Source of the DNA: Ruminococcus sp. AF31-8BH
GTDB lineage: Bacteria; Bacillota; Clostridia; Lachnospirales; Lachnospiraceae
Direction: 5' to 3'
Length of the DNA stretch: 44,787 nucleotides
Assembly: GCF_003460605.1 (NCBI RefSeq)
Contig: NZ_QTVN01000011.1
Location: 118,313 to 163,099 of the forward strand
Positions 27,301 through 33,074 of the stretch are shown one piece after another. The position numbers and the translations under genes are program-made. The notes beneath the pieces were generated by a model. It ran no database searches, had not been told where the DNA came from, and saw nothing but the letters and a program-made list of their open reading frames with translations. Positions within the stretch are counted from its first letter, which is position 1; each line of letters begins with the position of its first letter.

Positions 27301-27756
27301 AGAACCGGAATGTCCAGCAGCCTGGGTTTCCGGTTCTTTTTCAGTTACGGTAATGGTTCTTGCAACCAGATAAGAATCACCTTCTTTAGGTGTGATCTGA
27401 TAAACACATTTATAGATCCCTGGTCTTCCAGAATCAAATGTGGTTCCATCCTCCATGGCAGCCTTTTTCAGTTCTGCCCTGTCACCATCTTTTAAGCCTA
27501 ACCCTGTAAAATCTTTCGCTACATCAAAGGCAGTTCCCTGCTTAATTTCAAGAGCAAGAGAAGGATCTGCAACGGTCTCCGTGATCAGTTCTTCTTCTGT
27601 TTTCTCTACTGCCATCGGTTCCTGCACAGCCTCCTGTGCCACTTCTGTCTCCGCTTCAGCGGATACTGTAAAAACACCTGTCTGAAGGAAGCTGCTGCAG
27701 CACAGCATAACCGCCATTGCACCTGCAAGCCACCTTTTTCCCTTAAATTTACCCAA
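21364..27756 (-). CDS. Giant Cna-B/SpaA-repeat surface adhesin with thioester-type head and SPKTG anchor
   Basis: 2130 residues. A signal peptide covers about 1-35 (WLAGAMAVMLCCSSFLQTGV), followed by an acidic low-complexity region (about 125-260). The head (~280-400) resembles thioester domains: AYCIQPSKSSPGDG supplies the Cys block, and the later block reads VITHLAVSYA, with THLA in place of TQxA. About 14 SpaA/Cna-B repeats follow, each ending in a KE(x)xAPxGY-type strand such as YVKELQAPEGYV or ILVETKAPDGYV; these folds form intramolecular isopeptide bonds. The C-terminus carries KSPKTGDD, a membrane helix and KKKNHEE. The start is a TTG at 27756 with GGAG 7 bases before it. An overlapping upstream ORF with a better site begins at 27827. 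Confidence 0.9.
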   Translation of the reverse strand: MGKFKGKRWLAGAMAVMLCCSSFLQTGVFTVSAEAETEVAQEAVQEPMAVEKTEEELITETVADPSLALEIKQGTAFDVAKDFTGLGLKDGDRAELKKAAMEDGTTFDSGRPGIYKCVYQITPKEGDSYLVARTITVTEKEPETQAAGHSGSEESGDSEDPDPLPEQPAVAVEVPAEEEKKDADLAEIPVEGEEADVSVETEVDTEEKPENTTETDIQEDDGFGSEILSEEEFDSELERAEEENTVDPETGLTLGEVLEQAQEQNLDLMEMEEGETASFIATYASTTTDVSVTRGSCYYYSDYDLGSYLTYKYTVSFNNVTATAYCIQPSKSSPGDGVFKISRLGDGKKLAKVCYYGTKASGVNGFFKTEHPDFSAGKQFVITHLAVSYASGSDDAFSGANANGQALAMELYNYCMAQPEIPDVAMAFSNPNVTAYIDGSEQRTEEIKFKADTLQNITMKLPAGVVFHNVDTGETSEGGAKVKVYGGTTFYLSAPLNQATAVAGSWKSTMKGYITKDFSAYKVTTGTDTQNLALVFGEGVDDEKYVDFSVTWLQQATIEIIKKDRGSNALLAGAVYGVYGDEACQNLIVEMPPTDENGVSSVTIDKTQDVVYLKEITSPVGYLVDATAHDVTLVMGSKVTKELLDDEKKASLTVYKEGEVLTGADVTDEKVTFRYETRRQKGAVYNVYAGADIVAADGSTIYQNGALVKEGLTTGEDGSATLDNLNIGTYVVTETQAPDKLVCTGESQTVTLSAAGENEEVSFSTVTFTNDRQKASVSLVKQDGETRQPLAGAVFGMYAGNDIVSADGNVIVRKDTLIEKVATGTDGKAGYTADLPVNNSYYIKELQAPQMYVLNTSDVYSFAFNYAGDKEKKVEFTHTFTDERVRVNIHLTKEDSETGKNAQGDAALEGAVYGLYAREAISYPDGSSGILYPKDAQVATLTTDKSGNASVSGLYPGKYYVKEITPPAGYVLDEEEHDVEGSYEGDQVKEIDCTITVAENVKKQPFQLIKAANNGKTDADLLKGAGFSAYLASSLSTKEDGSYDFANAVPVVLTEDGKTEIFTDEKGYACTIPLPYGTYVVRETTTPHNFKPVDDFTVVISENKSEPQVWRVLLDDEFSAKLKIIKQDDETKKPVLVANTEFKIYDLDEGKYVEQTTTYPSTVTHKSYFTDENGYLILPSALKCSNYRIEEVMAPDGYTQNTNYVEIKVDSNTAYQMDSTTGDAIITVVYENHPAKGKLIIHKSGETLKSFKKDFTYEETSLSGAEFAVYAAEDIYTPDHQVDEQGNRVVIYAKDTLIRKVTTDEKGEAVLADLPLGTYLVKETKAPTGFVLNSESKEITFLYKDQDTPVVEETVEISNNRQKVDLKVVKEDAENGKKLEGAEFGIYNKNDILSGDKVIVKADTLLQKVMSDKNGLAQFTLDLPLGKYYVKELQAPEGYVSSDEIMEFDASYQGQDVKVVKLSATKKNQPTTVEITKADVTTGVELDGASLLILNKKGEVVDSWTSVKDKPHVIKGLKVGETYTLREQIAPYGYLRTTDITFKISDTAEVQKVRMEDDVPFARLLVNKKGEFLDDVTLLDNAKGVVEHFFSYVTGSLTDVSFNVYAAEDIRAADGVSENYYTKDQLVGTITTDGTGIAELDNLPLGKYYIVEKETSYGYVLDDEPRYVDLTYRDQDTPVVTYSADWQNRRQKVQVNVLKKEKDSDKVLSGAIFGLFAAEDITSAGGKVLIEKDTIIELKATDESGWIHFIADLPIRAKYYLKEIYAPDGYVRATEAQEFTFEYQGDKTTQAVYEFTFEDVQTSVELSKADLTDGKELPGASLQVLDSTGTVVEEWISTEEPHMIRGLLVGETYTMVETKPADGYTTAESIEFKVEDTAEVQKHQMLDDVTKVEISKTDVTDSKEVPGAKLTILDKDGKVVESWVSDKDPHMVEKLPVGTYTLREEQAPDGYLVAEEVSFEVKDTGEIQKVEMKDARPTGKLILKKTDAEDSSPLAGAEFELRIKKSGKVVATLVTDEEGVATSGDIPIATYKDGKMKKEIEYILVETKAPDGYVRSEKEESVVFTYQDDKTKEIEITKELTNERIPTGGYVKSPKTGDDTNIWLPIFLLVLSVGGIAGIFWYTKKKNHEE

Positions 27757-27827
27757 TGTTTTTCTCCTCTCCTAGATAATGGTCTGTCCCTGGTTTTTAC
27801 CAGGCATGGTCTGTCCCTGATTTCCAT
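27606..27827 (-). other. SD-led upstream ORF overlapping the adhesin start in another frame
   Basis: ATG at 27827 is preceded by AAAGGAG at 6 bases, a better context than the TTG of the adhesin. The ORF begins MEIRDRPCLVKTRDRPLSRR, crosses the adhesin start and ends 73 codons on, inside the adhesin signal region. It could regulate adhesin translation by coupling or interference, or be the trace of a frameshift that separated the adhesin from its original start. Confidence 0.3.
27779..27819. repeat. 14-bp direct repeat around a perfect hairpin in the adhesin leader
   Basis: ATGGTCTGTCCCTG occurs at 27779-27792 and 27806-27819 (period 27). Between and overlapping them CCTGGT-TTTT-ACCAGG (27789-27804) forms a perfect 6-bp hairpin. 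It lies 23-63 bases upstream of the adhesin start. Confidence 0.7.
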
Positions 27828-27862
27828 CTTTTTCTCCTTTCTACTGGCCTGTTTAGCCAGAT

Positions 27863-27892
27863 AAAAAGAGACCTGAATACAGATTTCAGATC
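27863..27892 (-). terminator. Intrinsic terminator between primase-like and adhesin genes
   Basis: Minus strand GATCTGAA, loop ATCTGTA, TTCAGGTC (one G-U), then TCTTTTT. It lies 18 bases after the primase stop, so the adhesin is read through this terminator or from a promoter not evident here. Confidence 0.65.
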
Positions 27893-27910
27893 CCCTTTTA
27901 TTTGACTAAA

Positions 27911-29167
27911 TCAATAAAAACTCTCTTTTTCTTCTGGTGGCTTGCTGTAAATCCAGTCATCTACGCCCTTGTAATTGCCAAGCCACAAACCGTCTGCATC
28001 CGTGTCCCAGCTGATTCTCTGGCAGTTTAACCCAAGCCTTTCGCACATGTCATACAGTTTAAGGCATCCTTTCCGGATGGTATCACGCTTCCTCCTTTTT
28101 TGTGGGCACTCCTGTTTTCTCAACAAACGTTCCGGTGTCCCACATACGATGCACTTTTCCATACAGTCACAACGGCAGGTAAGATCCATCATTTTGTCCA
28201 TATCCATACATTCGTACACGGTCTGTAACCCCCTGCTTTTTAAATCTGCAAGCACAGGAAACAGACTTTTATAGTTTCCCACCCCAGGGATTCCAATATA
28301 AGGATATCCGCTTCTCAAGCTGGCAAGCTCTGCCTTTAAAATTCCTTCTGTTACATGGATGCTCCTTTGTACCGGGCTTATATAGCCGGACACCCCGGCC
28401 GGACTGCCGCTTGAAGTTCCTCCCGAAAATCCACTGCTTGTAAACCAGATATATTTCCGGTGATTTATAGGATTATCAACACGTATCTGAAAACCTGCTA
28501 TTTTTCTATCAAGGGAATATACGGGACACAGATAGCCCTGGTTTCCCTCATAAAAAGCTGCTTCCCATATACCGTCCCGGTTCCGGAAAAAACCTGGGAT
28601 TCCATCCAGCCTTAAGCCTTTTTCCAACAGTTTTTCTGCTATAGAAACAGAATTTTCCGGTTCTATACTTTTATAGCCTATTAGTTCCAATTCCTTTATC
28701 TCCAAGGCAGTTGCACCGCGTCTTTTTAAATCCTGTCTATGGCGCTCCTGAAGCTTTAAAAGGGAAAGCAGTTCCCAGTACACAAAATCCAGGTATTCGG
28801 GTGATCTTTTAGGCACCACCTCTTTCATGCCAGAACTGGCTGTCATCTTTTTATACCCATTTCCTGTCACCTGCCTGTTAAGTTCCAGCCGTTTCCGGAT
28901 ATCCTGATAAGCTTCCTTACACCGGTCTGCTCCATAAAATCCCATAATGTCTGCATACAGAGTAAGCATATTTCCGCTTTCTCCACAGTGAAAACAGTTA
29001 AAAACATTTTTTATTTCTCCATTTTTACTGACACAAAAACTGCATTTTCCTCTGGTGTCACCACAGTATGGGCATTCCACCGGGAATTCCTGGGCGGTGC
29101 CGCCATCAAGACAACGGATGGATAACAGCCACGCCACTTCTTTTATGGTAAAGGGATGTTCGTACAT
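27911..29167 (-). CDS. CHC2 zinc-finger/TOPRIM primase-like protein
   Basis: 418 residues. An N-terminal zinc ribbon reads CPYCGDTRGKCSFCV then FNCFHCGESGN (about residues 25-62), the CHC2 layout that binds template DNA in DnaG-type primases. The C-terminal half has TOPRIM-like elements: VTEGILKAELAS with the conserved Glu, GIPGVGNY and the acidic YECMDMDKM. A Cys-rich insert (CRCDCMEKCIVC) is unusual and may bind a second zinc. The start ATG at 29167 follows AGGAGG. It probably primes replication or transfer synthesis of the element, alongside the ERF-like gene upstream. Confidence 0.75.
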   Translation of the reverse strand: MYEHPFTIKEVAWLLSIRCLDGGTAQEFPVECPYCGDTRGKCSFCVSKNGEIKNVFNCFHCGESGNMLTLYADIMGFYGADRCKEAYQDIRKRLELNRQVTGNGYKKMTASSGMKEVVPKRSPEYLDFVYWELLSLLKLQERHRQDLKRRGATALEIKELELIGYKSIEPENSVSIAEKLLEKGLRLDGIPGFFRNRDGIWEAAFYEGNQGYLCPVYSLDRKIAGFQIRVDNPINHRKYIWFTSSGFSGGTSSGSPAGVSGYISPVQRSIHVTEGILKAELASLRSGYPYIGIPGVGNYKSLFPVLADLKSRGLQTVYECMDMDKMMDLTCRCDCMEKCIVCGTPERLLRKQECPQKRRKRDTIRKGCLKLYDMCERLGLNCQRISWDTDADGLWLGNYKGVDDWIYSKPPEEKESFY

Positions 29168-29177
29168 GATTCCTCCT

Positions 29178-29208
29178 AAAAAATGTGGCTCCGTATTTCC
29201 GGAGCCAC
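29178..29208 (-). terminator. Perfect 9-bp terminator directly before the primase ribosome site
   Basis: Minus strand GTGGCTCCG, loop GAAATA, CGGAGCCAC, A, TTTTTT, then AGGAGG of the primase-like gene. The T-tract and ribosome site touch, the clearest case of the terminator-then-SD layout in this block. Confidence 0.85.
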
Positions 29209-29215
29209 AATCATT

Positions 29216-30388
29216 TTATGCTGCTATTTTTTTATGATCTTCGTAATCCATAATAATCTTTGCAGCCTCCCTCATTTCGTTATTGCTTCCTTTATATCCG
29301 CTTCCCATCCATCTTAAAGTTTTGGGACCGTCTGGTTTATACAAAATTTCACCAAGGGACATCCCGCTAAATAAGCCAAAATTACATATTACTTTTTTCG
29401 CTTTTTCCACATCATCCTCTTCTGAATCCATAGGGAAATCTTCTGCGGTCTCCTCTTCCTTCTCGTCGTCAAATGGATTTTCATCTTCCTCACTGACAAA
29501 GTGAAATTCTTCCTCTTCCTGGTCTGTCTCTTCAAAAACCTCTTCTGGGTTCTTTTCTTCCATGCCAAACTGCATCTGGCCTGGTAAATTATCATTATTA
29601 TCCTGTAAATCACGGATCTCGTCAGGACTGATTTCAAGATCAAAAGAATCTTCCGAAATCTTAACAGTCTGTTTGCCACTCACTGCACTGCCATTACGAA
29701 CCGTCTTTGAGGTAAGTTTTTCGTTTCGTTTTAAAGACTGTCCGATTTCTTCAGCAGAAGCCTCAGCAGAACCAGATTTCGGGGGATGTTCTGGTTTTTC
29801 TTTGGCTTCCTTCTTTTTGGACTCTGATTTTACAGCATTAGTAACCGAAACTGTTTTCTTAGGGGATAAGTCTGGTTTCGTGTTTTCTCCTTTGTTTTGT
29901 GTTTTTTCTTTTTTTGTTTTGTCGCCATCCGGAACAGGGCCGCGCATGTCCGGATCCTCGGTGTTTGCCTGGACGATGTTATACTTATTTAATAGATAAT
30001 ATTTCAGTCCATAGCTCCAGGCTGCACCTTTGGCTTTGTCCGGAACCTCATTGGTTCCGACCACATGAATGTCACTGTAACTTTTTTCATTTGGACGATC
30101 TGCATTTACCCAGCAGAGCTTCAGATCTGCTTCATACCGCCATAAATTGCCAAATGGTATCAGATATACCTGGTTTCCGGAAGAATCCACCTGGGTGGGC
30201 TTTTCGGTAAGTACCTCAAAATCCACGCCATATTTCGTTAGCGCCGGGGTAAGGTATTCATAAATATCATCCAGCCGCACAAAATCATAAGGTACTTCTT
30301 CGCTGTACCGTTTCCGTATCAACTTTGGCACCATCTTTCTTATTTTGATCATCTTCTGAGTCAGATTCAAATACTCAAATTTACTCAT
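29216..30388 (-). CDS. ERF-like single-strand annealing recombinase
   Basis: 390 residues. The first ~165 residues fit the ERF superfamily: MIKIRKMVPKLIRKRYSEEV, LTPALTKYGVDFEVL, then VGTNEVPDKAKGAAWSYGLKYYLLNKYNI. The A-x-S-Y-x-x-K-Y segment is the ERF signature. A long acidic and Lys-rich disordered middle follows, and a C-terminal ~60-residue module (ICNFGLFSGMSLGEI, TLRWMGSGYKG) resembles small DUF3820-type DNA-binding ends. The ATG at 30388 (GGAGG upstream) is preferred to the earlier ATG at 30454, which lies in the preceding gene. It likely works with the SSB in element recombination. Confidence 0.75.
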   Translation of the reverse strand: MSKFEYLNLTQKMIKIRKMVPKLIRKRYSEEVPYDFVRLDDIYEYLTPALTKYGVDFEVLTEKPTQVDSSGNQVYLIPFGNLWRYEADLKLCWVNADRPNEKSYSDIHVVGTNEVPDKAKGAAWSYGLKYYLLNKYNIVQANTEDPDMRGPVPDGDKTKKEKTQNKGENTKPDLSPKKTVSVTNAVKSESKKKEAKEKPEHPPKSGSAEASAEEIGQSLKRNEKLTSKTVRNGSAVSGKQTVKISEDSFDLEISPDEIRDLQDNNDNLPGQMQFGMEEKNPEEVFEETDQEEEEFHFVSEEDENPFDDEKEEETAEDFPMDSEEDDVEKAKKVICNFGLFSGMSLGEILYKPDGPKTLRWMGSGYKGSNNEMREAAKIIMDYEDHKKIAA

Positions 30389-30404
30389 AAATCCATTTCC
30401 TCCT

Positions 30405-31091
30405 TCATGCTGCCTTTTTTTGCAGCTCTTCCATTTCTTCGCGGACACATCCAAGGTAGATCCTTTTCTGGGAAATCTCCCAAAGAGATTCCTTCAGCCA
30501 TTTATCTGCAATCATTTGTACAGCCTTCTCGTGGTGGTTCAGGCAGTAAAGAAACATTACATCCGTGTACTCCACCTGCATCTTTGCAAAGGAAAACTTT
30601 GGACTGTAAAACAGCTCCTCCGGCTTTATTTTGGCCTTCAGGTATCTTTTGGAAGTTTCCTGCACCTGTGTCCGGTTTATATTAGGAAAAAGGCTGTCCC
30701 TCTGGTTTTGGTACTTTAACAGGAGCTTGTCCCATTTTGTATCAATCAGATTTTTCACCAGATGGGTGACCCTGCTTTCCACTTCTTTTTTAAGATTTTC
30801 CCTGGTTGGAAAAATAAAATCGGCAGGTATCCCGACTGCTTCATAAAAAGCAGTGTCCACTTCATACAAAAAATAATCCGGCAGATAAAGTACACCACAA
30901 AGTTTTGGTTCCTTAAGCTGTAAACAATCCTTTTCCTTGGAATCAACTGCATAAAACACTATGCAGTCCTCTTCCTGGCATTTTAGTAATAGCCGACCGT
31001 GAAACATTTTGAAGCTGTGCACCGGATCCTGTATCCACTGGAGTAGTTTCTTAGATTCTTTTGCTTTCATAAGCCAATCCGGATACTGCAT
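30405..31091 (-). CDS. Unknown protein upstream of the ERF-like gene
   Basis: 228 residues, not recognised. It begins MQYPDWLMKAKESKKLLQWI and is soluble, Lys/Glu-rich and mostly helical in the second half (SRVTHLVKNLIDTKWDKLLL). There is no obvious motif. The start is well supported by TAGGAGGAAATT before the ATG. A terminator hairpin separates it from the DUF932-like gene, and it ends 16 bases before the ERF-like start. Its constant place between DUF932-like and ERF-like genes suggests a DNA-metabolism accessory role. Confidence 0.7.
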   Translation of the reverse strand: MQYPDWLMKAKESKKLLQWIQDPVHSFKMFHGRLLLKCQEEDCIVFYAVDSKEKDCLQLKEPKLCGVLYLPDYFLYEVDTAFYEAVGIPADFIFPTRENLKKEVESRVTHLVKNLIDTKWDKLLLKYQNQRDSLFPNINRTQVQETSKRYLKAKIKPEELFYSPKFSFAKMQVEYTDVMFLYCLNHHEKAVQMIADKWLKESLWEISQKRIYLGCVREEMEELQKKAA

Positions 31092-31108
31092 AATTTCCTC
31101 CTACATAC

Positions 31109-31130
31109 AAAAAAGACAGGATTTCCTGCC
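31109..31130 (-). terminator. Intrinsic terminator downstream of the DUF932-like gene
   Basis: Minus strand GGCAGG, AAAT, CCTGTC (G-U allowed), then TTTTTT, followed by GTATGTAGGAGG of the next gene. A short stem but with a good T-tract, placed 7 bases before the ribosome site. Confidence 0.65.
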
Positions 31131-31144
31131 TTCGTCTGTTTTTC

Positions 31145-32260
31145 CTAATATTTAATTTCACCTGGAATGTCAAGTTCATGCCAACGCCTGTTTACACAGG
31201 CTGCCACTTTTTCTTCCAGAAGAAGCAGTCCCCGTTCATTGGTTTCCTGCTGTCTTGCGATTGAAATAACATCACAGATTCCACAATAAATTTCATAAGC
31301 ACTGCAAGGTTGCTCTCCAGCTGATGCGCGGTAGCGTTCTACCGTTTCTGCAATCAGCTTTTTGGAAAAGCCTGCCTGCTTCATGACACCGATCATGGCA
31401 TTTGCAGGATGATTCACCCAGATATCACAAAGCTGCAAAACCTCCTGTACGGCTGCCTTATAATATTCAAAAATGGATGCCATATTTTGGTTGAAATCTT
31501 CGGTTCCCTTGCAGTTTTTATGGCGCACTTTCAGGGTTTCACCTAATATAATGTACTGGTCATTGGCAGACACCGTATAAAATATATTGGCACCGGAGCT
31601 TCCTACATCAGATGTGCTGATCCTGACTGACGCAGACAGTTCCCCATTAAAAGTTTTCCCATAACGTCCTAATAATTCCTGATAAGATTCGTTCAGCCGC
31701 TGGTCCCTTAACTCCCATGTTGCATTTACCAGATTGTGGTCTGCACATCCGGACTTAAAGGCAGCTGTTTCAAAATCACTATAGATATAAGCTCCTGCAA
31801 TTGTGTAGACCTCCGGCATGGACATAATTGAATAATCCTTTTCATCACCAGATAAAACTGCCCGCACCTTGCCTTCACAAAAGCGGAGTAGGGATTTTCC
31901 CTTAGAAACTTTCAGGCATTCATTCAAAATATAGGCAAGGGTTTCCTTGTCCAGTTCTGCAAGAGCCTTTCCATCAATCCGGGCTCTGCCTTTTAAGCTT
32001 TTGACTGCAGATATTCCAAGATAGCAGCTGCGATCCGGGGTTTTTATCATCAGCCCGGAATTTTTCAGGGTATCTTCTTTTAAATATTCCAGATTGATAT
32101 TTCCAATCGGGGAACAGATACTATCCTTTGTTACTGCTTCTACCTTCAGATCCTTACTCTGTGCACGGAACCATTCAGCCCTTTTCTCAACATCATCCAG
32201 ATATCTGTAAAAAGCAGATTCCTCTTTAAATGTCACGTTAAAATCATCCTTATAGTACAT
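31145..32260 (-). CDS. DUF932-like phage/plasmid protein
   Basis: 371 residues. The arrangement, with a beta-rich N-terminus, a central YTIAGAYIYSDFETAAF region and the later RISTSDVGSSGANIFYTVSAN then LGETLKVRHKNCKG, resembles DUF932 proteins encoded by phages and conjugative elements next to ERF and SSB genes. Their role is unknown; DNA-repair or anti-restriction functions are only suspected. The ATG at 32260 follows GGAGGGGCT. It is the first sizeable gene in the P2 transcript, after two micro-genes. Confidence 0.55.
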   Translation of the reverse strand: MYYKDDFNVTFKEESAFYRYLDDVEKRAEWFRAQSKDLKVEAVTKDSICSPIGNINLEYLKEDTLKNSGLMIKTPDRSCYLGISAVKSLKGRARIDGKALAELDKETLAYILNECLKVSKGKSLLRFCEGKVRAVLSGDEKDYSIMSMPEVYTIAGAYIYSDFETAAFKSGCADHNLVNATWELRDQRLNESYQELLGRYGKTFNGELSASVRISTSDVGSSGANIFYTVSANDQYIILGETLKVRHKNCKGTEDFNQNMASIFEYYKAAVQEVLQLCDIWVNHPANAMIGVMKQAGFSKKLIAETVERYRASAGEQPCSAYEIYCGICDVISIARQQETNERGLLLLEEKVAACVNRRWHELDIPGEIKY

Positions 32261-32276
32261 AGCCCCTCCTTTGAGT

Positions 32277-32408
32277 TCAGGAAATGAGCTTTACTACAAT
32301 GGATCTGATGCGTCCATCCGCAATCTGGAAAAAATATCCATCTTTTGCCATGTCAAGCAGCACTCCAAGTTCTAATAAATTTACATCATCCCAGTTTACT
32401 TCCCGCAT
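32277..32408 (-). CDS. 43-residue micro-gene before the DUF932-like gene
   Basis: Product MREVNWDDVNLLELGVLLDM then AKDGYFFQIADGRIRSIVVK LIS. It has strong amphipathic character and a well-placed AGGAGA 6-7 bases before the ATG. It ends 16 bases before the next start. The ribosome site, full use of the gap and protein-like composition support it. The function is unknown; a small DNA-mimic or regulatory protein is possible because of the acidic start. Confidence 0.65.
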   Translation of the reverse strand: MREVNWDDVNLLELGVLLDMAKDGYFFQIADGRIRSIVVKLIS

Positions 32409-32432
32409 AAATCTTCTCCTTTTCTTTTTGGG

Positions 32433-32489
32433 TTATTTGGCACTTCTTTTTTTCATTTTGACCAGTACAGTCTCTTTGATTTTTCTCAT
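32433..32489 (-). CDS. Possible 18-residue basic peptide gene
   Basis: MRKIKETVLVKMKKRSAK, preceded by AAAAGGAGGAGCCAGA, an ideal ribosome site. It ends 24 bases before the 43-residue gene. The peptide is very basic. It could be a leader peptide for translational coupling or a tiny RNA-binding peptide. Confidence 0.4.
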   Translation of the reverse strand: MRKIKETVLVKMKKRSAK

Positions 32490-32517
32490 TCTGGCTCCTC
32501 CTTTTCATTTTTTTAAC

Positions 32518-32557
32518 AAAAAAAGACACCAAAAGAAAACCTTTCTCTTCGCGTCTT
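32518..32557 (-). terminator. Attenuator-like terminator in the P2 leader
   Basis: Minus strand AAGACGCGAAGAGAAA pairs with TTTTCTTTTGGTGTCTT (one mismatch, several G-U) and ends in TTTTTTT. It lies about 115 bases downstream of P2 and before the first micro-gene, as the P1 leader terminator precedes ssb. Confidence 0.65.
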
Positions 32558-32610
32558 CCAATGTTCCAAAGTATTTGCTGGTTTTAAGGCGAACTGCCCA
32601 AAAGATAAAC

Positions 32611-32627
32611 ATCCGGAATGTCCGGAT
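32611..32627. repeat. Perfect 7-bp inverted repeat in the P2 leader
   Basis: ATCCGGA-ATG-TCCGGAT, between promoter P2 and its attenuator. It could be a protein site or an RNA hairpin that competes with the downstream terminator. Confidence 0.5.
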
Positions 32628-32678
32628 CCAAATGAAAGATCAACCATGTAATGGCTGATAAAATATGATTTCATTTAA

Positions 32679-32731
32679 AGGTTACCACAAGATATAGTGG
32701 CTGTCAAACACATTTTTTATATATTTTGTGT
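32679..32731 (-). promoter_or_regulatory. Promoter P2 of the DUF932-ERF-primase operon with operator-like arms
   Basis: Minus strand TTGACA (32707-32702), 17-base spacer, TAACCT (32684-32679). Arms ACACAAAATATA (32731-32720) and TATATCTTGTGG (32696-32685) flank the -35, 23 bases apart. They match those of P1 in sequence and position, so a common regulator is likely. The -10 is weak. Confidence 0.65.
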
Positions 32732-32749
32732 TTCAAAATTTGTTAGCTC

Positions 32750-32980
32750 TTACGCTTCTTCCCCTGTTGTAAGAGGGACAATATTCACTGCAATTTCCCT
32801 GCCATTTTCATCGGCACCGACTTCAAACTGTACAGGCTGCTTGCCGGAAAGCCTTTTAAAACCTTCCATTTTAATCTGGGAGAAATGGGCAAAGTAATCT
32901 TCCCCATCCTCCCCGGTTACAAATCCGTAACCTTTTTTTGCGCTGAACCATTTCACGGTTCCACATTTTGTTTCCGACAT
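32750..32980 (-). CDS. Cold-shock-domain protein
   Basis: 76 residues beginning MSETKCGTVKWFSAKKGYGF. It holds the RNA-binding motif KGYGFV and a second motif DYFAHFSQI where VFVHF is usual. The body VQFEVGADENGREIAVNIVP completes the five-strand fold. The start is the ATG at 32980 with AAAGGAGAG upstream, not the longer frame. Encoded at the end of the P3 operon just after a tRNA-like hairpin. Element-borne Csp proteins can act as RNA chaperones and antiterminators, which is of interest given the many terminators here. Confidence 0.9.
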   Translation of the reverse strand: MSETKCGTVKWFSAKKGYGFVTGEDGEDYFAHFSQIKMEGFKRLSGKQPVQFEVGADENGREIAVNIVPLTTGEEA

Positions 32981-33006
32981 AAATAAAATCTCTCCTTTTT
33001 TCATAT

Positions 33007-33028
33007 TTTCCATACAGCTGTATGGAAA
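33007..33028. repeat. Perfect 22-bp palindrome before the cold-shock gene
   Basis: Centre CCATACAGCTGTATGG flanked by TTT and AAA, all 22 positions self-complementary. It follows the tRNA-like element directly and precedes the csp ribosome site by about 11 bases. It can form an RNA hairpin or bind a dimeric protein. Confidence 0.7.
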
Positions 33029-33071
33029 CAGGGCGGCATGGACTCGAACCATGCCTGATGCTCCCCGCCCT
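33029..33071 (-). ncRNA. tRNA-like minihelix (acceptor stem plus T-arm) in the operon mRNA
   Basis: Minus strand: AGGGCGG (7), linker GGAGCATCAGG (11), CATGG-TTCGAGT-CCATG (5-bp stem, 7-base loop), CCGCCCT (7), then G. This is exactly a 7-bp acceptor plus a 5-bp T-stem with a consensus T-loop and one discriminator base. The D- and anticodon arms are replaced by the short linker and no CCA is encoded. It may recruit RNase P or RNase Z to cut the mRNA between 33075-33581 and csp. Confidence 0.5.
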
Positions 33072-33074
33072 GGA

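Noticed and set aside
27000..27700. Alternative-frame ORFs inside the acidic repeat region of the adhesin (for example 27000-27182, 27103-27495)
   Set aside because: These arise from low-complexity Glu/Ser codons of the adhesin and have no ribosome sites.
33029..33071. A complete tRNA gene
   Set aside because: The acceptor and T-arm are perfect, but D-arm, anticodon arm and CCA are absent and only 11 bases lie between them.
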